This document shows positions 1 through 9,000 of a DNA stretch of 27,270 nt, one piece after another; position 1 is the first letter of the stretch; each line of letters begins with the position of its first letter. A model generated the notes under the pieces. The model worked only from the letters and a program-made list of their open reading frames with translations. It was not told the origin of the DNA and did no database searches. Both the position numbers and the translations under genes were made by a program. Source of the stretch: Candidatus Babelota bacterium (GTDB taxonomy: Bacteria > JAGOBX01); NCBI GenBank assembly GCA_017999075.1, contig JAGOBX010000001.1, positions 1 through 27,270 of the forward strand, in the 5' to 3' direction.

Positions 1-1
1 A

Positions 2-796
2 AAAAGAAAACAAATCCGAGGAAGAGAAATTAAATTTAATTTATTTAAAGGCATAGAAGAATCCGATAAAATATTTTCTGCCGCAAAATTAAAAACACAC
101 GGTCAAATGTTTTTTACAGGAGCAGTTAAAAATTTATTCGGGTTAGTGCCTGGAGCTTTAAAACCAGAGCTTCATTTTAAATATCCTGATAACATAAAAT
201 TTGCAGATATGATAGTTGATTTGTATGAACTTATTACTCCAGAGTTATCAGTTATTGATGGAATAACTGCTATGGAAGGAAATGGACCAGGAGCAGGAAC
301 GCCTAAAGATCTCAATTGTCTAATTGTAAGCAATAATGCTGCTGCTGCAGATATTTGCGCATTAAAAATAATTGATCAGAAACCGGAAAATACACCGATA
401 ACAAACTGCTGCATTAAACGAGGATTGTCTCCTGAATCAATAAACGAAATTGAATTATATGGAGATGATATCAAAAATTTTATAGATTTGAATTTTAAAA
501 AAATTTCATATCCTCTTAATATGACAAGTTTTTTACCTGTCAGATTTTTTGACGGATTAATGAAATACGCAGTTTTGTCAAGACCTGTAATAGAACAAAA
601 AAAATGCGTAAAATGCAGGGCATGCGAAGAAATATGCCATTCAAAAGCTGTTTCTCTTACTAACAACAAAATATTATTCGATTATAAAAAATGCATCAGA
701 TGTTATTGCTGCCAGGAAATTTGTCCTGTTGGCGCAATAACCATTTTTAAACCCGTACTTTTACGATACCTTGACCTTATTATAAAAAAATTATGA
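2..796 (+). CDS. DUF362 protein with C-terminal 2[4Fe-4S] ferredoxin (5' truncated)
   Basis: The frame is open from the first bases of the window, so the gene begins upstream; 264 residues are visible. The stretch around 92-150 reads KTHGQMFFTGAVKNLFG, the conserved core of DUF362 proteins. The C-terminus holds two CxxCxxCxxxC clusters (nt about 605-640 and 690-725), enough for two [4Fe-4S] clusters as in bacterial ferredoxins. DUF362-ferredoxin proteins are presumed redox or iron-sulfur proteins of anaerobes; their reaction is not established. The stop overlaps the next start (ATGA at 793-796), so it is translationally coupled to rsmE. An internal ATG at 107 is not a credible start because it falls inside the conserved motif. 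Family assignment is firm; function is not. Confidence 0.85.
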   Translation, partial: KRKQIRGREIKFNLFKGIEESDKIFSAAKLKTHGQMFFTGAVKNLFGLVPGALKPELHFKYPDNIKFADMIVDLYELITPELSVIDGITAMEGNGPGAGTPKDLNCLIVSNNAAAADICALKIIDQKPENTPITNCCIKRGLSPESINEIELYGDDIKNFIDLNFKKISYPLNMTSFLPVRFFDGLMKYAVLSRPVIEQKKCVKCRACEEICHSKAVSLTNNKILFDYKKCIRCYCCQEICPVGAITIFKPVLLRYLDLIIKKL

Positions 797-1512
797 AAAC
801 AAGAATCTTCTCTTCTGAAAAACTTTCACTTGAAAATTTATTAACTGCAGATGAATATGAATCTCATTATCTGATAAAAGTTATGCGCGCAGAAAAAGGA
901 GAACAAATTGAACTTTTTTCTTCTAAAAATTATGCTGATGCTGTATTTGTAAATGAAAAAAATAAACTTGCAGTTCTGGAAATTTTAAAAATTCATGATT
1001 TTGTAAATATATTTCCTAAAATATCAATAATGCAATGTTTTCCAGAACATACAAAATCAGAACTCGCTGTCCAAAAGCTTACCGAACTCGGAGCCGATGA
1101 AATTATATTCTTAGAATCGGAAAATTCTATAAAAATATCACCAAACAAAAAAATCAAGCTTGAAAAAATTTTACGGGAAGCTGTACGTCAATCACGCCGA
1201 TATTCAATGCCCATCATAAAATTCGGTAATCTGAAAGAAATTTTAAATATATCTTTTTATATTGAAAATCAATCTTCTTATAAAATTATTATTCTTGATA
1301 AATCCGGGAAAACATTAAAAGAAATCAATGAATATAAACAGTTTAAAAATATAATTGTAATTGTAGGACCTGAACAGGGTTTTTCAAAAAACGAACTTGA
1401 AACATTCAAAACTTCAGGTTTTGATATAATTAATATAAATCATAACATATTAAGAACTGAAACAGCAGTAATTTCAATTATGTCAATTTTCAGTTTATTA
1501 AAGAATAATTGA
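793..1512 (+). CDS. rsmE: 16S rRNA (uracil-1498-N3)-methyltransferase
   Basis: 239 residues, normal for RsmE, a SPOUT-fold enzyme that uses S-adenosylmethionine to methylate N3 of U1498 in 16S rRNA, on the assembled 30S subunit. Visible family marks are QKLTELGA (residues 94-101), EAVRQSRR (129-136), the SAM-binding loop VGPEQGFS (191-198) and LRTETA (220-225) near the C-terminal knot. The N-terminal part (about 1-70) matches the PUA-like RNA-binding domain. The start overlaps the stop of the DUF362 gene by four bases. It ends 71 nt before the next gene, and a candidate promoter begins at its stop codon, so transcription of the polyamine genes may be partly independent. Confidence 0.93.
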   Translation: MKTRIFSSEKLSLENLLTADEYESHYLIKVMRAEKGEQIELFSSKNYADAVFVNEKNKLAVLEILKIHDFVNIFPKISIMQCFPEHTKSELAVQKLTELGADEIIFLESENSIKISPNKKIKLEKILREAVRQSRRYSMPIIKFGNLKEILNISFYIENQSSYKIIILDKSGKTLKEINEYKQFKNIIVIVGPEQGFSKNELETFKTSGFDIININHNILRTETAVISIMSIFSLLKNN

Positions 1513-1536
1513 TTTTTATTTTTTTAGATATATAAT
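1509..1536 (+). promoter_or_regulatory. Candidate sigma70-type promoter for the polyamine genes
   Basis: TTGATT at 1509-1514 and TATAAT at 1531-1536 are separated by 16 nt. Initiation would fall near 1543, giving a leader of about 40 nt that contains a strong GGAGG ribosome site (1573-1577, six bases before the ATG at 1584). The -10 is perfect and the -35 matches four of six. AT-rich DNA produces such matches by chance, so this is moderate evidence. Confidence 0.45.
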
Positions 1537-1583
1537 TAATTTAGAACATATTTTTTTCAATTTGATTTTTTTGGAGGAAAACT

Positions 1584-2792
1584 ATGGCTAAAGCATTGTT
1601 GATTGGAGCAGGCGGGGTTGGAGCGGTAGTTGCGCACAAATGCTGTCAGAACCCTGAAATTTTTTCAGAAATATGTTTAGCAAGCAGAACAAAATCAAAA
1701 TGTGATAAAATTAAGGAGCAGATAAAAAATACCTCAACTAAAATAACTACTGCTCAACTTGATGCCGACAACACTTCAGAAACAATTGAGTTGATAAAAA
1801 AATATAATCCTGATATAGTTATAAATGTCGCTTTGCCTTATCAGGATTTAACTATAATGGACGCTTGCCTCGAAACAGGAACAGATTATATTGATACAGC
1901 CAATTATGAGCCGCAAGATACTGCCAAATTTGAATATAAATGGCAATGGGAATATAAAGAAAAATTCAAACAACGCGGAATAATGGCTTTATTAGGATGC
2001 GGGTTTGACCCTGGAGTAACAAACATTTTCTGCGCTTATGCACAGAAAAAACATTTTGATAAAATAGATTATATTGATATTCTTGACGCAAATGCAGGAG
2101 ACCACGGACATCCGTTCGCAACAAATTTCAATCCTGAAATCAATATACGTGAAGTTACTGCTAAAGGAAAATATTTTGAAAACAACATATGGAAGGAAAC
2201 CGAACCGTTATCTGTGCATCACACTTATAATTTTCCTGTCATAGGCGATAAAGAAATATATTTGATGTATCACGAAGAGCTTGAATCTCTTGCTAAAAAT
2301 ATAAACGGAATCAAAAGAATCCGGTTCTGGATGACTTTTTCTCAAAATTATCTAACTCACTTACGCGTACTTGAAAATGTAGGAATGACATCTATAAAAC
2401 CTATAAATTTTCAGGGACAGCAGATTGTGCCTTTGCAATTTTTGAAAGCTGTTCTACCTGATCCTGCTTCTCTTGGACCTCGTACGAAAGGTAAGACGTG
2501 CATAGGATGTATTATTCAGGGAACAAAAAACGGACAGCCTCAAAAATATTATGTTTATAATATTTGCGATCATTCCGAATGTTATAAAGAAGTTCAGTCT
2601 CAAGCGATTTCTTATACTACAGGTGTTCCAGCAATGATTGGAGCAATGATGATGCTTACAAAAACATGGCACAAACCAGGCGTTTATAATGTGGAAGAAT
2701 TTGATCCTGAACCTTTTATGGAAAAACTGAATATTCACGGATTACCCTGGCAGGAAAGTTTCAATCCGATTCTTTTAGAAAATTTAAAATAA
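1584..2792 (+). CDS. Carboxynorspermidine/carboxyspermidine dehydrogenase (saccharopine dehydrogenase family)
   Basis: 402 residues with an N-terminal Rossmann nucleotide site (ALLIGAGGVGAVVAHKC, residues 4-20) followed by LASRTKSKCDKI, as in the LYS1-like carboxynorspermidine synthases. The family condenses L-aspartate beta-semialdehyde with 1,3-diaminopropane or putrescine and reduces the Schiff base with NADPH to carboxynorspermidine or carboxyspermidine. The GCGFDPGVTNIF stretch near residue 138 is also typical of this branch. The immediately following gene (3-nt gap) encodes the matching decarboxylase, which makes this role much more likely than lysine metabolism. A strong GGAGG site supports the start. 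Which diamine is used cannot be told from sequence. Confidence 0.92.
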   Translation: MAKALLIGAGGVGAVVAHKCCQNPEIFSEICLASRTKSKCDKIKEQIKNTSTKITTAQLDADNTSETIELIKKYNPDIVINVALPYQDLTIMDACLETGTDYIDTANYEPQDTAKFEYKWQWEYKEKFKQRGIMALLGCGFDPGVTNIFCAYAQKKHFDKIDYIDILDANAGDHGHPFATNFNPEINIREVTAKGKYFENNIWKETEPLSVHHTYNFPVIGDKEIYLMYHEELESLAKNINGIKRIRFWMTFSQNYLTHLRVLENVGMTSIKPINFQGQQIVPLQFLKAVLPDPASLGPRTKGKTCIGCIIQGTKNGQPQKYYVYNICDHSECYKEVQSQAISYTTGVPAMIGAMMMLTKTWHKPGVYNVEEFDPEPFMEKLNIHGLPWQESFNPILLENLK

Positions 2793-2795
2793 AAA

Positions 2796-3956
2796 ATGAA
2801 AATTGATAATTTAACAAAACCTGATTTTAATTATCGCGATGTCCCGACCCCGTGTTATATTTGCGATGAAAATTTAATTAAGCGGAATGTTGAAATACTA
2901 AATAAAATCCAATTAAAAACAGGATGCAAAATTCTTCTTGCTTTAAAAGGGTTTTCAATGCATTCGGTTTTTCCTACAATAAAAAAATATTTATATGGGA
3001 TTACAGCAAGTTCTTTATTTGAAGCAAGACTCGGTTATGAAAAAATGAAAGGAGAAACCCATTTATATGCGCCAGCTTACAGAACCGATGAGTTTCCTGA
3101 AATGATGAAATATTGCGATCATATAATTTTTAATTCTTTCAGCCAATGGAAAAAATTCAGAAGTCAAATAAAAATATCGAAAAAAAAAATAGAATGCGGA
3201 ATCAGAATTAATCCTGAATATTCTGAAATTAAAACTCCGATTTATAATCCGTGTTATAAAAATTCCAGACTGGGAGTTACTTTAAAAAATTTTGAAGAAA
3301 ATGAACTTGACGGAATTTCAGGATTGCATTTTCACACTCATTGCGAACAAAATTCCGACCCTCTTGAACGCACAGTTAAAATTGTTGATAAAAAATTCGG
3401 AAAATACATAAAACAAATGAAATGGATTAATTTCGGCGGAGGTCATCACATCACAAGAAGCGATTATAATATTTCAAAATTATGCGATTCAATTATGTTT
3501 ATAAAAAATAAATACAGAATTGAAATTTATCTGGAACCAGGCGAAGCTATAGCTTTAAATACCGGATTTTTAATAACAACGGTTCTTGATATTGTAAAAA
3601 ACGGTATGGAAATAGCTATTCTTGACACTTCTGCAGCAGCGCACATGCCTGATGTTCTGGAAATGCCTTACCGCCCGTTCATTATCAATTCCGGAAAACC
3701 AGGAGAAAAAAAATTCACTTACAGGTTGTCAGGACCAACGTGCCTGGCAGGCGATATAATAGGCGATTATTCGTTTAACAAAAAAATAAAACCAGGCGAC
3801 AGATTAGTGTTTACAGATATGGCGCATTATACAATGGTAAAAAATAATATGTTCAACGGAATTAATCTGCCGGCTATAATAGTTTATGATTTAAATAAAA
3901 AATTGAAAATCGTCCGGCAATTCGGATACGATGATTTTAAAAACAGGTTATCTTAA
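2796..3956 (+). CDS. nspC: Carboxynorspermidine decarboxylase
   Basis: 386 residues, a PLP enzyme of the alanine racemase/ornithine decarboxylase fold (fold III). It decarboxylates carboxynorspermidine or carboxyspermidine to norspermidine or spermidine. Visible marks are the PLP lysine in LLALKGFSM (K51), LHFHTHCEQ (177-185), the phosphate-binding GGGHH (214-218), EPGEA (247-251), the active-site cysteine in GPTCLAGD (C316) and AHYTMVK (343-349), which carries the tyrosine that closes the site. It starts three bases after the dehydrogenase stop and has no obvious ribosome site of its own, so coupling is likely. The two genes form a complete alternative polyamine branch that needs no S-adenosylmethionine decarboxylase. 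Confidence 0.94.
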   Translation: MKIDNLTKPDFNYRDVPTPCYICDENLIKRNVEILNKIQLKTGCKILLALKGFSMHSVFPTIKKYLYGITASSLFEARLGYEKMKGETHLYAPAYRTDEFPEMMKYCDHIIFNSFSQWKKFRSQIKISKKKIECGIRINPEYSEIKTPIYNPCYKNSRLGVTLKNFEENELDGISGLHFHTHCEQNSDPLERTVKIVDKKFGKYIKQMKWINFGGGHHITRSDYNISKLCDSIMFIKNKYRIEIYLEPGEAIALNTGFLITTVLDIVKNGMEIAILDTSAAAHMPDVLEMPYRPFIINSGKPGEKKFTYRLSGPTCLAGDIIGDYSFNKKIKPGDRLVFTDMAHYTMVKNNMFNGINLPAIIVYDLNKKLKIVRQFGYDDFKNRLS

Positions 3957-3983
3957 TTTATAATAAATTCACTATTTAAAATT

Positions 3984-5324
3984 ATGCATTCAATATTTTC
4001 AATAATAAAAAATCGCGTTCATAATTTCAAAGAAAAAATTGAAGACTACAGTTTTTCAAATCCAAAAGATTTTTTCCTGACAAAATTATTTTTCAGAATA
4101 ATAAAGACATTTTATATAACCTTCACCAGATTTACCAAGGATAATTGCGTATTACACGCTTCAGCATTAACATACACATCATTATTATCATTGGTTCCTA
4201 TACTCGCACTAATGTTCGCTTTATTGAAAGGACTATCCATAAAAACAGATATAAAAATCACTTTACTAAAAATGATAACAGCAAACCAGACTGTAGTTGT
4301 AAACAGTTTAATGAAATATCTCGACAATGTAAATGCTGCCAAATTAGGCACATTCGGAGCCACAATTCTTATTTTAAGCGCAATTCTTGTTTTAACTACA
4401 ATCGAAAAATCATTCAATGTTATATGGGGAGTAAAAACTACGCGAAAAACATTCAGAAAATTCGCAGATTATTTAAGCGTGCTGATAGTAGGTCCAACTA
4501 TGCTTGTTGGAGCAATGAGTTTCACTGCTGTAGGGAAACTTCCTGATTTTTTAAAAGATTTCAATTTGATAAATACCATATATTTGCACCTTATAACTTA
4601 TGCCCCTTACATTATGTTGTGGCTGGCATTTAGTTTTTTTTATATTTTTATACCTAATGCCAAAGTAAAATATATGCCGGGAATAATTGGAGGATTAGTC
4701 GCAAGCATACTTCTTCAATTCGCTCAAATATTCTATTTTGATTTAAACGCTTATATGTCTAACTTAAAAATAATTTACGGCGGATTTGCGGCTCTTCCTA
4801 TTTTCCTGATTTGGCTTTACATATCATGGTTAATACTCCTGCTTGGAGCAGAATTAACATTTGCCATTCAAAATGTCGCAAACTACAGAGTGTCGATAGA
4901 AAATATTAAAATGTCTTCTTATGAAAATATAAATATTTCCATAATTATTATGTATTATGTTTGCAAAACATTTTATATTTCCAAACTTTCAAATGACATA
5001 AAAGATAATACTGTATCAATAAGAAACCTGTCATTAAAACTTAATTTATCTGAACGCGTAATAAATTTTGTGGCTTCCAATTTATACGATGCAGGTTTTA
5101 TCGGATTTGACAATACCGGAGAAAACCAAAACATTTTATTGAAAATAAATCCGGAACAAATTACTATCAAAGATATTGTCAATGCAGTAATAAATAACAA
5201 TAAAAAATCAACACTTGAGGCAATATTTGCAGATGTTGATCCTGAAATTTTAAAACATCTTGAAATATTCAATAATCAGGATTTTATTTTAAACAGAAAT
5301 TTCAAAGAATTGGTGGCAATATAA
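3984..5324 (+). CDS. YihY/BrkB-family membrane protein with C-terminal winged-helix-like extension
   Basis: 446 residues. Residues about 45-300 match the YihY/virulence factor BrkB family: HASALTYTSLLSLVPILALMF (58-78), several hydrophobic spans near 125-140, 165-185, 200-225 and 235-255, and the family-typical LIWLYISWLILLLGAEL (275-291). The family was once called ribonuclease BN in error; its members are inner-membrane proteins of uncertain function. The last 125 residues are soluble and look like a winged helix (SIRNLSLKLNLSERVINFVASNLYDAGFI), of the kind used in Rrf2-like regulators. It sits 27 nt after nspC and one base before the next gene. Linkage to polyamine genes does not prove a polyamine role. 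Confidence 0.88.
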   Translation: MHSIFSIIKNRVHNFKEKIEDYSFSNPKDFFLTKLFFRIIKTFYITFTRFTKDNCVLHASALTYTSLLSLVPILALMFALLKGLSIKTDIKITLLKMITANQTVVVNSLMKYLDNVNAAKLGTFGATILILSAILVLTTIEKSFNVIWGVKTTRKTFRKFADYLSVLIVGPTMLVGAMSFTAVGKLPDFLKDFNLINTIYLHLITYAPYIMLWLAFSFFYIFIPNAKVKYMPGIIGGLVASILLQFAQIFYFDLNAYMSNLKIIYGGFAALPIFLIWLYISWLILLLGAELTFAIQNVANYRVSIENIKMSSYENINISIIIMYYVCKTFYISKLSNDIKDNTVSIRNLSLKLNLSERVINFVASNLYDAGFIGFDNTGENQNILLKINPEQITIKDIVNAVINNNKKSTLEAIFADVDPEILKHLEIFNNQDFILNRNFKELVAI

Positions 5325-5325
5325 T

Positions 5326-5880
5326 ATGATTTCACTTGGTGTGGTTTCTGATTCCCATCAAAATACGGATAATTTGTCAAAAGCCGTTAAATATCTTGTA
5401 GAAGAAAAAAAAGTTCAAAAACTGGCTCATTTAGGAGATTATTACGAAGATATGGAAAAAATCGAATACATCCCTGATTTGTCAGATATGGAAATTCTGA
5501 AAGTCCCTGGTTCTCATCATTATCAATATTCAGATTCCTCTGTAATGAAAAGAATAAAAATTAATTTCGGCAATCTAAGATTTTTAATTACTCATGTTCC
5601 GCGAAAACACCAAAACGATTCTATTTGTGATATCAGCATTGAAAATATGATAGAAAAAAAACAAATAGATGTCTTGTTATACGGTCATACTCATGAATTT
5701 AAAATTTATTACAATAATGACACGAATATTTTATATATTAATCCTGGACATCTTAAAGATTTTGACGAACAGGGTACTCCGCCAACTTTTGCTTACATAG
5801 AAATAGAATCATCTTCCATATATGTCGCAATTTATAATCTTGTGTTTTTACCTCTTCTTGAACGGAGATATATAATATAA
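5326..5880 (+). CDS. YfcE-type metallophosphoesterase, variant GSHH motif
   Basis: 184 residues, the usual length for small YfcE/MJ0936-type calcineurin-like phosphodiesterases that hydrolyse phosphodiesters with two metal ions. Metal-binding motifs are SDSH (D9, H11), LGD (D38), ITH (H90) and YGHTH (H121, H123), with the family-typical NPGH at 139-142. The usual GNCD/GNHD motif reads PGSHH (residues 61-65), so the asparagine that bridges the metal site is replaced by serine. Activity may be altered. It starts one base after the YihY stop and is the last gene of the run. The natural substrate cannot be inferred. Confidence 0.87.
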   Translation: MISLGVVSDSHQNTDNLSKAVKYLVEEKKVQKLAHLGDYYEDMEKIEYIPDLSDMEILKVPGSHHYQYSDSSVMKRIKINFGNLRFLITHVPRKHQNDSICDISIENMIEKKQIDVLLYGHTHEFKIYYNNDTNILYINPGHLKDFDEQGTPPTFAYIEIESSSIYVAIYNLVFLPLLERRYII

Positions 5881-5952
5881 ACTGTTTTCTGAATTCTTTT
5901 AGTTTTACAAATACAAAATTTGTCTTAATAAATTCACAAAACAAAAAAATCC

Positions 5953-6041
5953 TAAACTCGAAACTTGAAATTTGAAAATCGAAACTGAATATTGGATTCT
6001 GATTTTCCAATTTTTATTTTCCAATCACTAATTTCCAATTT
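5953..6041. repeat. Two blocks of degenerate 7-nt tandem repeats in a convergent spacer
   Basis: Positions 5953-5987 read as five successive heptamers: TAAACTC, GAAACTT, GAAATTT, GAAAATC, GAAACTG. A second block at 6007-6041 follows a 7-nt beat as well: CCAATTT, TTATTTT, CCAATCA, CTAATTT, CCAATTT, with TTTTCCAAT-like cores at 6003, 6017 and 6032. The spacer lies between the convergent phosphoesterase and giant secreted-protein genes. GAAAATC (5974-5980) could pair with GATTTTC (6001-6007). No terminator with a clear T tract is visible. The function is unknown. Confidence 0.6.
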
Positions 6042-6047
6042 TTCCCA

Positions 6048-9000
6048 CTACTTAATCACCGCCAATTTTCCAGTCTTTTTTCCTGAAGACGATTTAATTA
6101 AATATAAATATACGCCGCTTGCCACATCTCTGCCATCGTTATTTTTGACATTCCATTTAAACGGCGAAGTATTGACAGTTTGCGAAAATACTTTCCCGCC
6201 TGCTATTGTATAAATTTCTATCTGCGCGTCAGCAGGCAGATTAGCGAATGAAATTCCTGAAACCGGCGTGCCGTTTAATAAATCATTATCATTAGGCACA
6301 AACGGATTCGGATAAACAATTACATTTGATAAATTATTCGCGAATACAAGCGATGGCGCGAAAAACAATCCGTAAATCGAAAAATGATTTAATGAAACAG
6401 AAATAACAGCATCAGTATCATTTACAGATACAACCGGTTCGCCAGCAGAAATCCAGCGGTTGGTAATTTCATCAAAAGTCATTACTCTTAATTTTCTTAA
6501 ATCTTCCGCAGAGTAAAACGCTTTATCGATTGTATAACTTAATCTCGGCAATATTTCAAATGCCGATGAATCAGCGCTGATAATATTACCAAATGCGTCA
6601 GTTAAAACCAAATCAATAATTGTATTGCTAAATTGATTGTAATTATGAATTAAATCAATACCCGTGTTATATTTATTTTTATCCGCTTTTTCAATTGTCA
6701 ATGCAGCATTAATTTTTTCCGGATTGATTTTCATAACAAGATTAGTAATAATATTCGTCGCAGTATCTCCGATATTAAATTGAATATTCAATGCTTCGGT
6801 ATTTGCAATCGTTAAAACCGATACAGGCGAATCGTCTGTCAATTTTCCTGAAATCATAATCTGCGTTTCAGCCGAATTAATAATATAAATTGTATCAGCA
6901 ATAGTGAACATTTTTTCAGCCGCCCATTCTGATTTCATCAGTCCTGCGTCAACCGCTTGAACAGACCAGTAATAAATTCCGTTCGAAAGACGCTTTTCAG
7001 AATTAGGAATAATATACCATTGCGTATGATTCTGAACACTACCGAGTAATGTTGCGTTCATCGTATGCGCTGAAACGCTGTCAGAGCTCATAATCTCGCT
7101 GCCGCCGCTTTTTCTGCCTATCCGCAGATTATATGTCATAGCATTTTGCGGCGTTGTATCAGTAGCAACAGGATTCCATCTGAAAATAATTGTATCGCCT
7201 GATATAAAATTTGTCCCGAGCGGCGAAACTATTGCAGGCGCGACAGGCCTGATATTTTTATTATCTGTTTGATTAAGATACACATAAAATTTCTGTTCTG
7301 CATTAGAATTATTTCCAAACACCATCAAATCCAAGTCGCCGTCTTTATCCCAGTCATTCCAAAATATTTTTGAATTATCAAATCCCGCATTTGTTCCGGC
7401 TGGTTCACAATCCTTGACAAAAGTACCGTTATAATTTTTAAATAAAATTATCCTTTTATTCGAACCATCATTTCCGGTTACAGCCAAATCAATAAATCCG
7501 TCATCATCATAATCCGCAAATTTTATTTGACCATTTGACACGCCGGAATTTACGTCCAGCGGCTCCTGCTTATTAACAAAAGTTCCGTTTTGATTTTCAA
7601 AAATTATCAAACGCCGGTTTACGCCGTCATTTCCTGCAACCGCAAAATCCAAATCGCCGTCATTGTCAATATCAGCAAATGCTATACTGCTGTAATGCAT
7701 GCCGGAATTTATTCCCATCGGTTCCGCTACTTTTGTAAATCCAGTTTTATCATTTCTAAATAAAATCAAACGTTTATAATAATCGTCTTTACCGCTGACG
7801 AGTAAATCCAAGTCGCTATCATTATCATAATCAAACCATTCGAGTTCACCGTTTTCAGTTCCATAGTTTGCTGACATTGGTTCAAATTTCTGTTGATATA
7901 TTTCATTAATATTCTGAAAAACCATCAGCGAATTATTTGCGTATTTATCACCTGTAACTGCCAAATCCAAATCGCCGTCATTATCATAATCAGCGGTTTT
8001 AATATCGCCTCCAATAAAACCTATATCAGCGCCTAAAACAGAATACGCTTTTACAAATTGATTATTTTCATTTTTAAATACCATAAATCTTGCTTCGCCG
8101 TCAAAACCGCTTGCAATCAAATCCAAATCACCGTCATTATCATAATCAGACCAATTCAACATTCCATTTTCTCCGAATCCGTGTCTGCTGCCAAGCGGTT
8201 CGGCAACATTGATAAATTGATTTCCTTCATTTTTATAAATTATAAAACGATTATAAAATCCATCATTTCCTATAAGCGCAGCGTCTAAATTACCATCATT
8301 GTCATAATCGCCTAACGCAAAGTTTCTATCAGTTAGTTCTAAAAAATTTGAACTCAAATCGATTAAATCTGAAGAATTAAAATATTGCGTCGGAAACACG
8401 AGCGATCTTAGCGTCATTATATCGGAAAATTCCGATTCATTATTAAACGAATTATTTTTTCTCACGCTTGAATCGAATGCTGTAATCCGGTAATAATAAG
8501 TATTGCCGCCGGTAACTGTCAAATCAATATAATCAGTATCATCTTTATCAGAAATTATTGCTATTAAACAGTTATTCCAATTAGCTGGAAATAAAGTATC
8601 CGCTCTGTAAATTTTATAACCGTATAAATCAGTATCAGTATTTATAAGTGCAATGCCGTTTGAATTTAATAATGGCTTTGTCCATATCAAATAAATTTGT
8701 CCGGGCAGAGAAGTATCGGCAGAAACAATTACTGGCGGCGCAGGCGCGATTGTATCAGCGTCGGCAGGCAATGCAATAATAAAAGTATCTTCGATTGACC
8801 ATACAGATTTCATCATACCATTATCAATTGTCTGAACGCTCCAGTAATATGTTCCTGCATCAAATTGCTGAGTTTTAATAATATATGATGTATTATTTTG
8901 AACATTTCCGTAAAGATTTGAATTATTGATATGATTAGAATTTGTATCAGCGCTCATTATTTCACAACCGCCGGAAATTTTTCCGATTCGCAAATTATAT

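Noticed and set aside
4145-4546. Plus-strand 133-codon frame inside the YihY gene
   Set aside because: It is an out-of-frame shadow; the overlapping frame encodes the conserved membrane spans.
5953-6041. CRISPR array
   Set aside because: Units are 7 nt, degenerate and contiguous, with no unique spacers and no cas genes.
5992-6213. Plus-strand 73-codon frame at the end of the giant gene
   Set aside because: It is antisense to the conserved sorting-type C-terminal domain of the minus-strand gene and shows no ribosome site or known motif.
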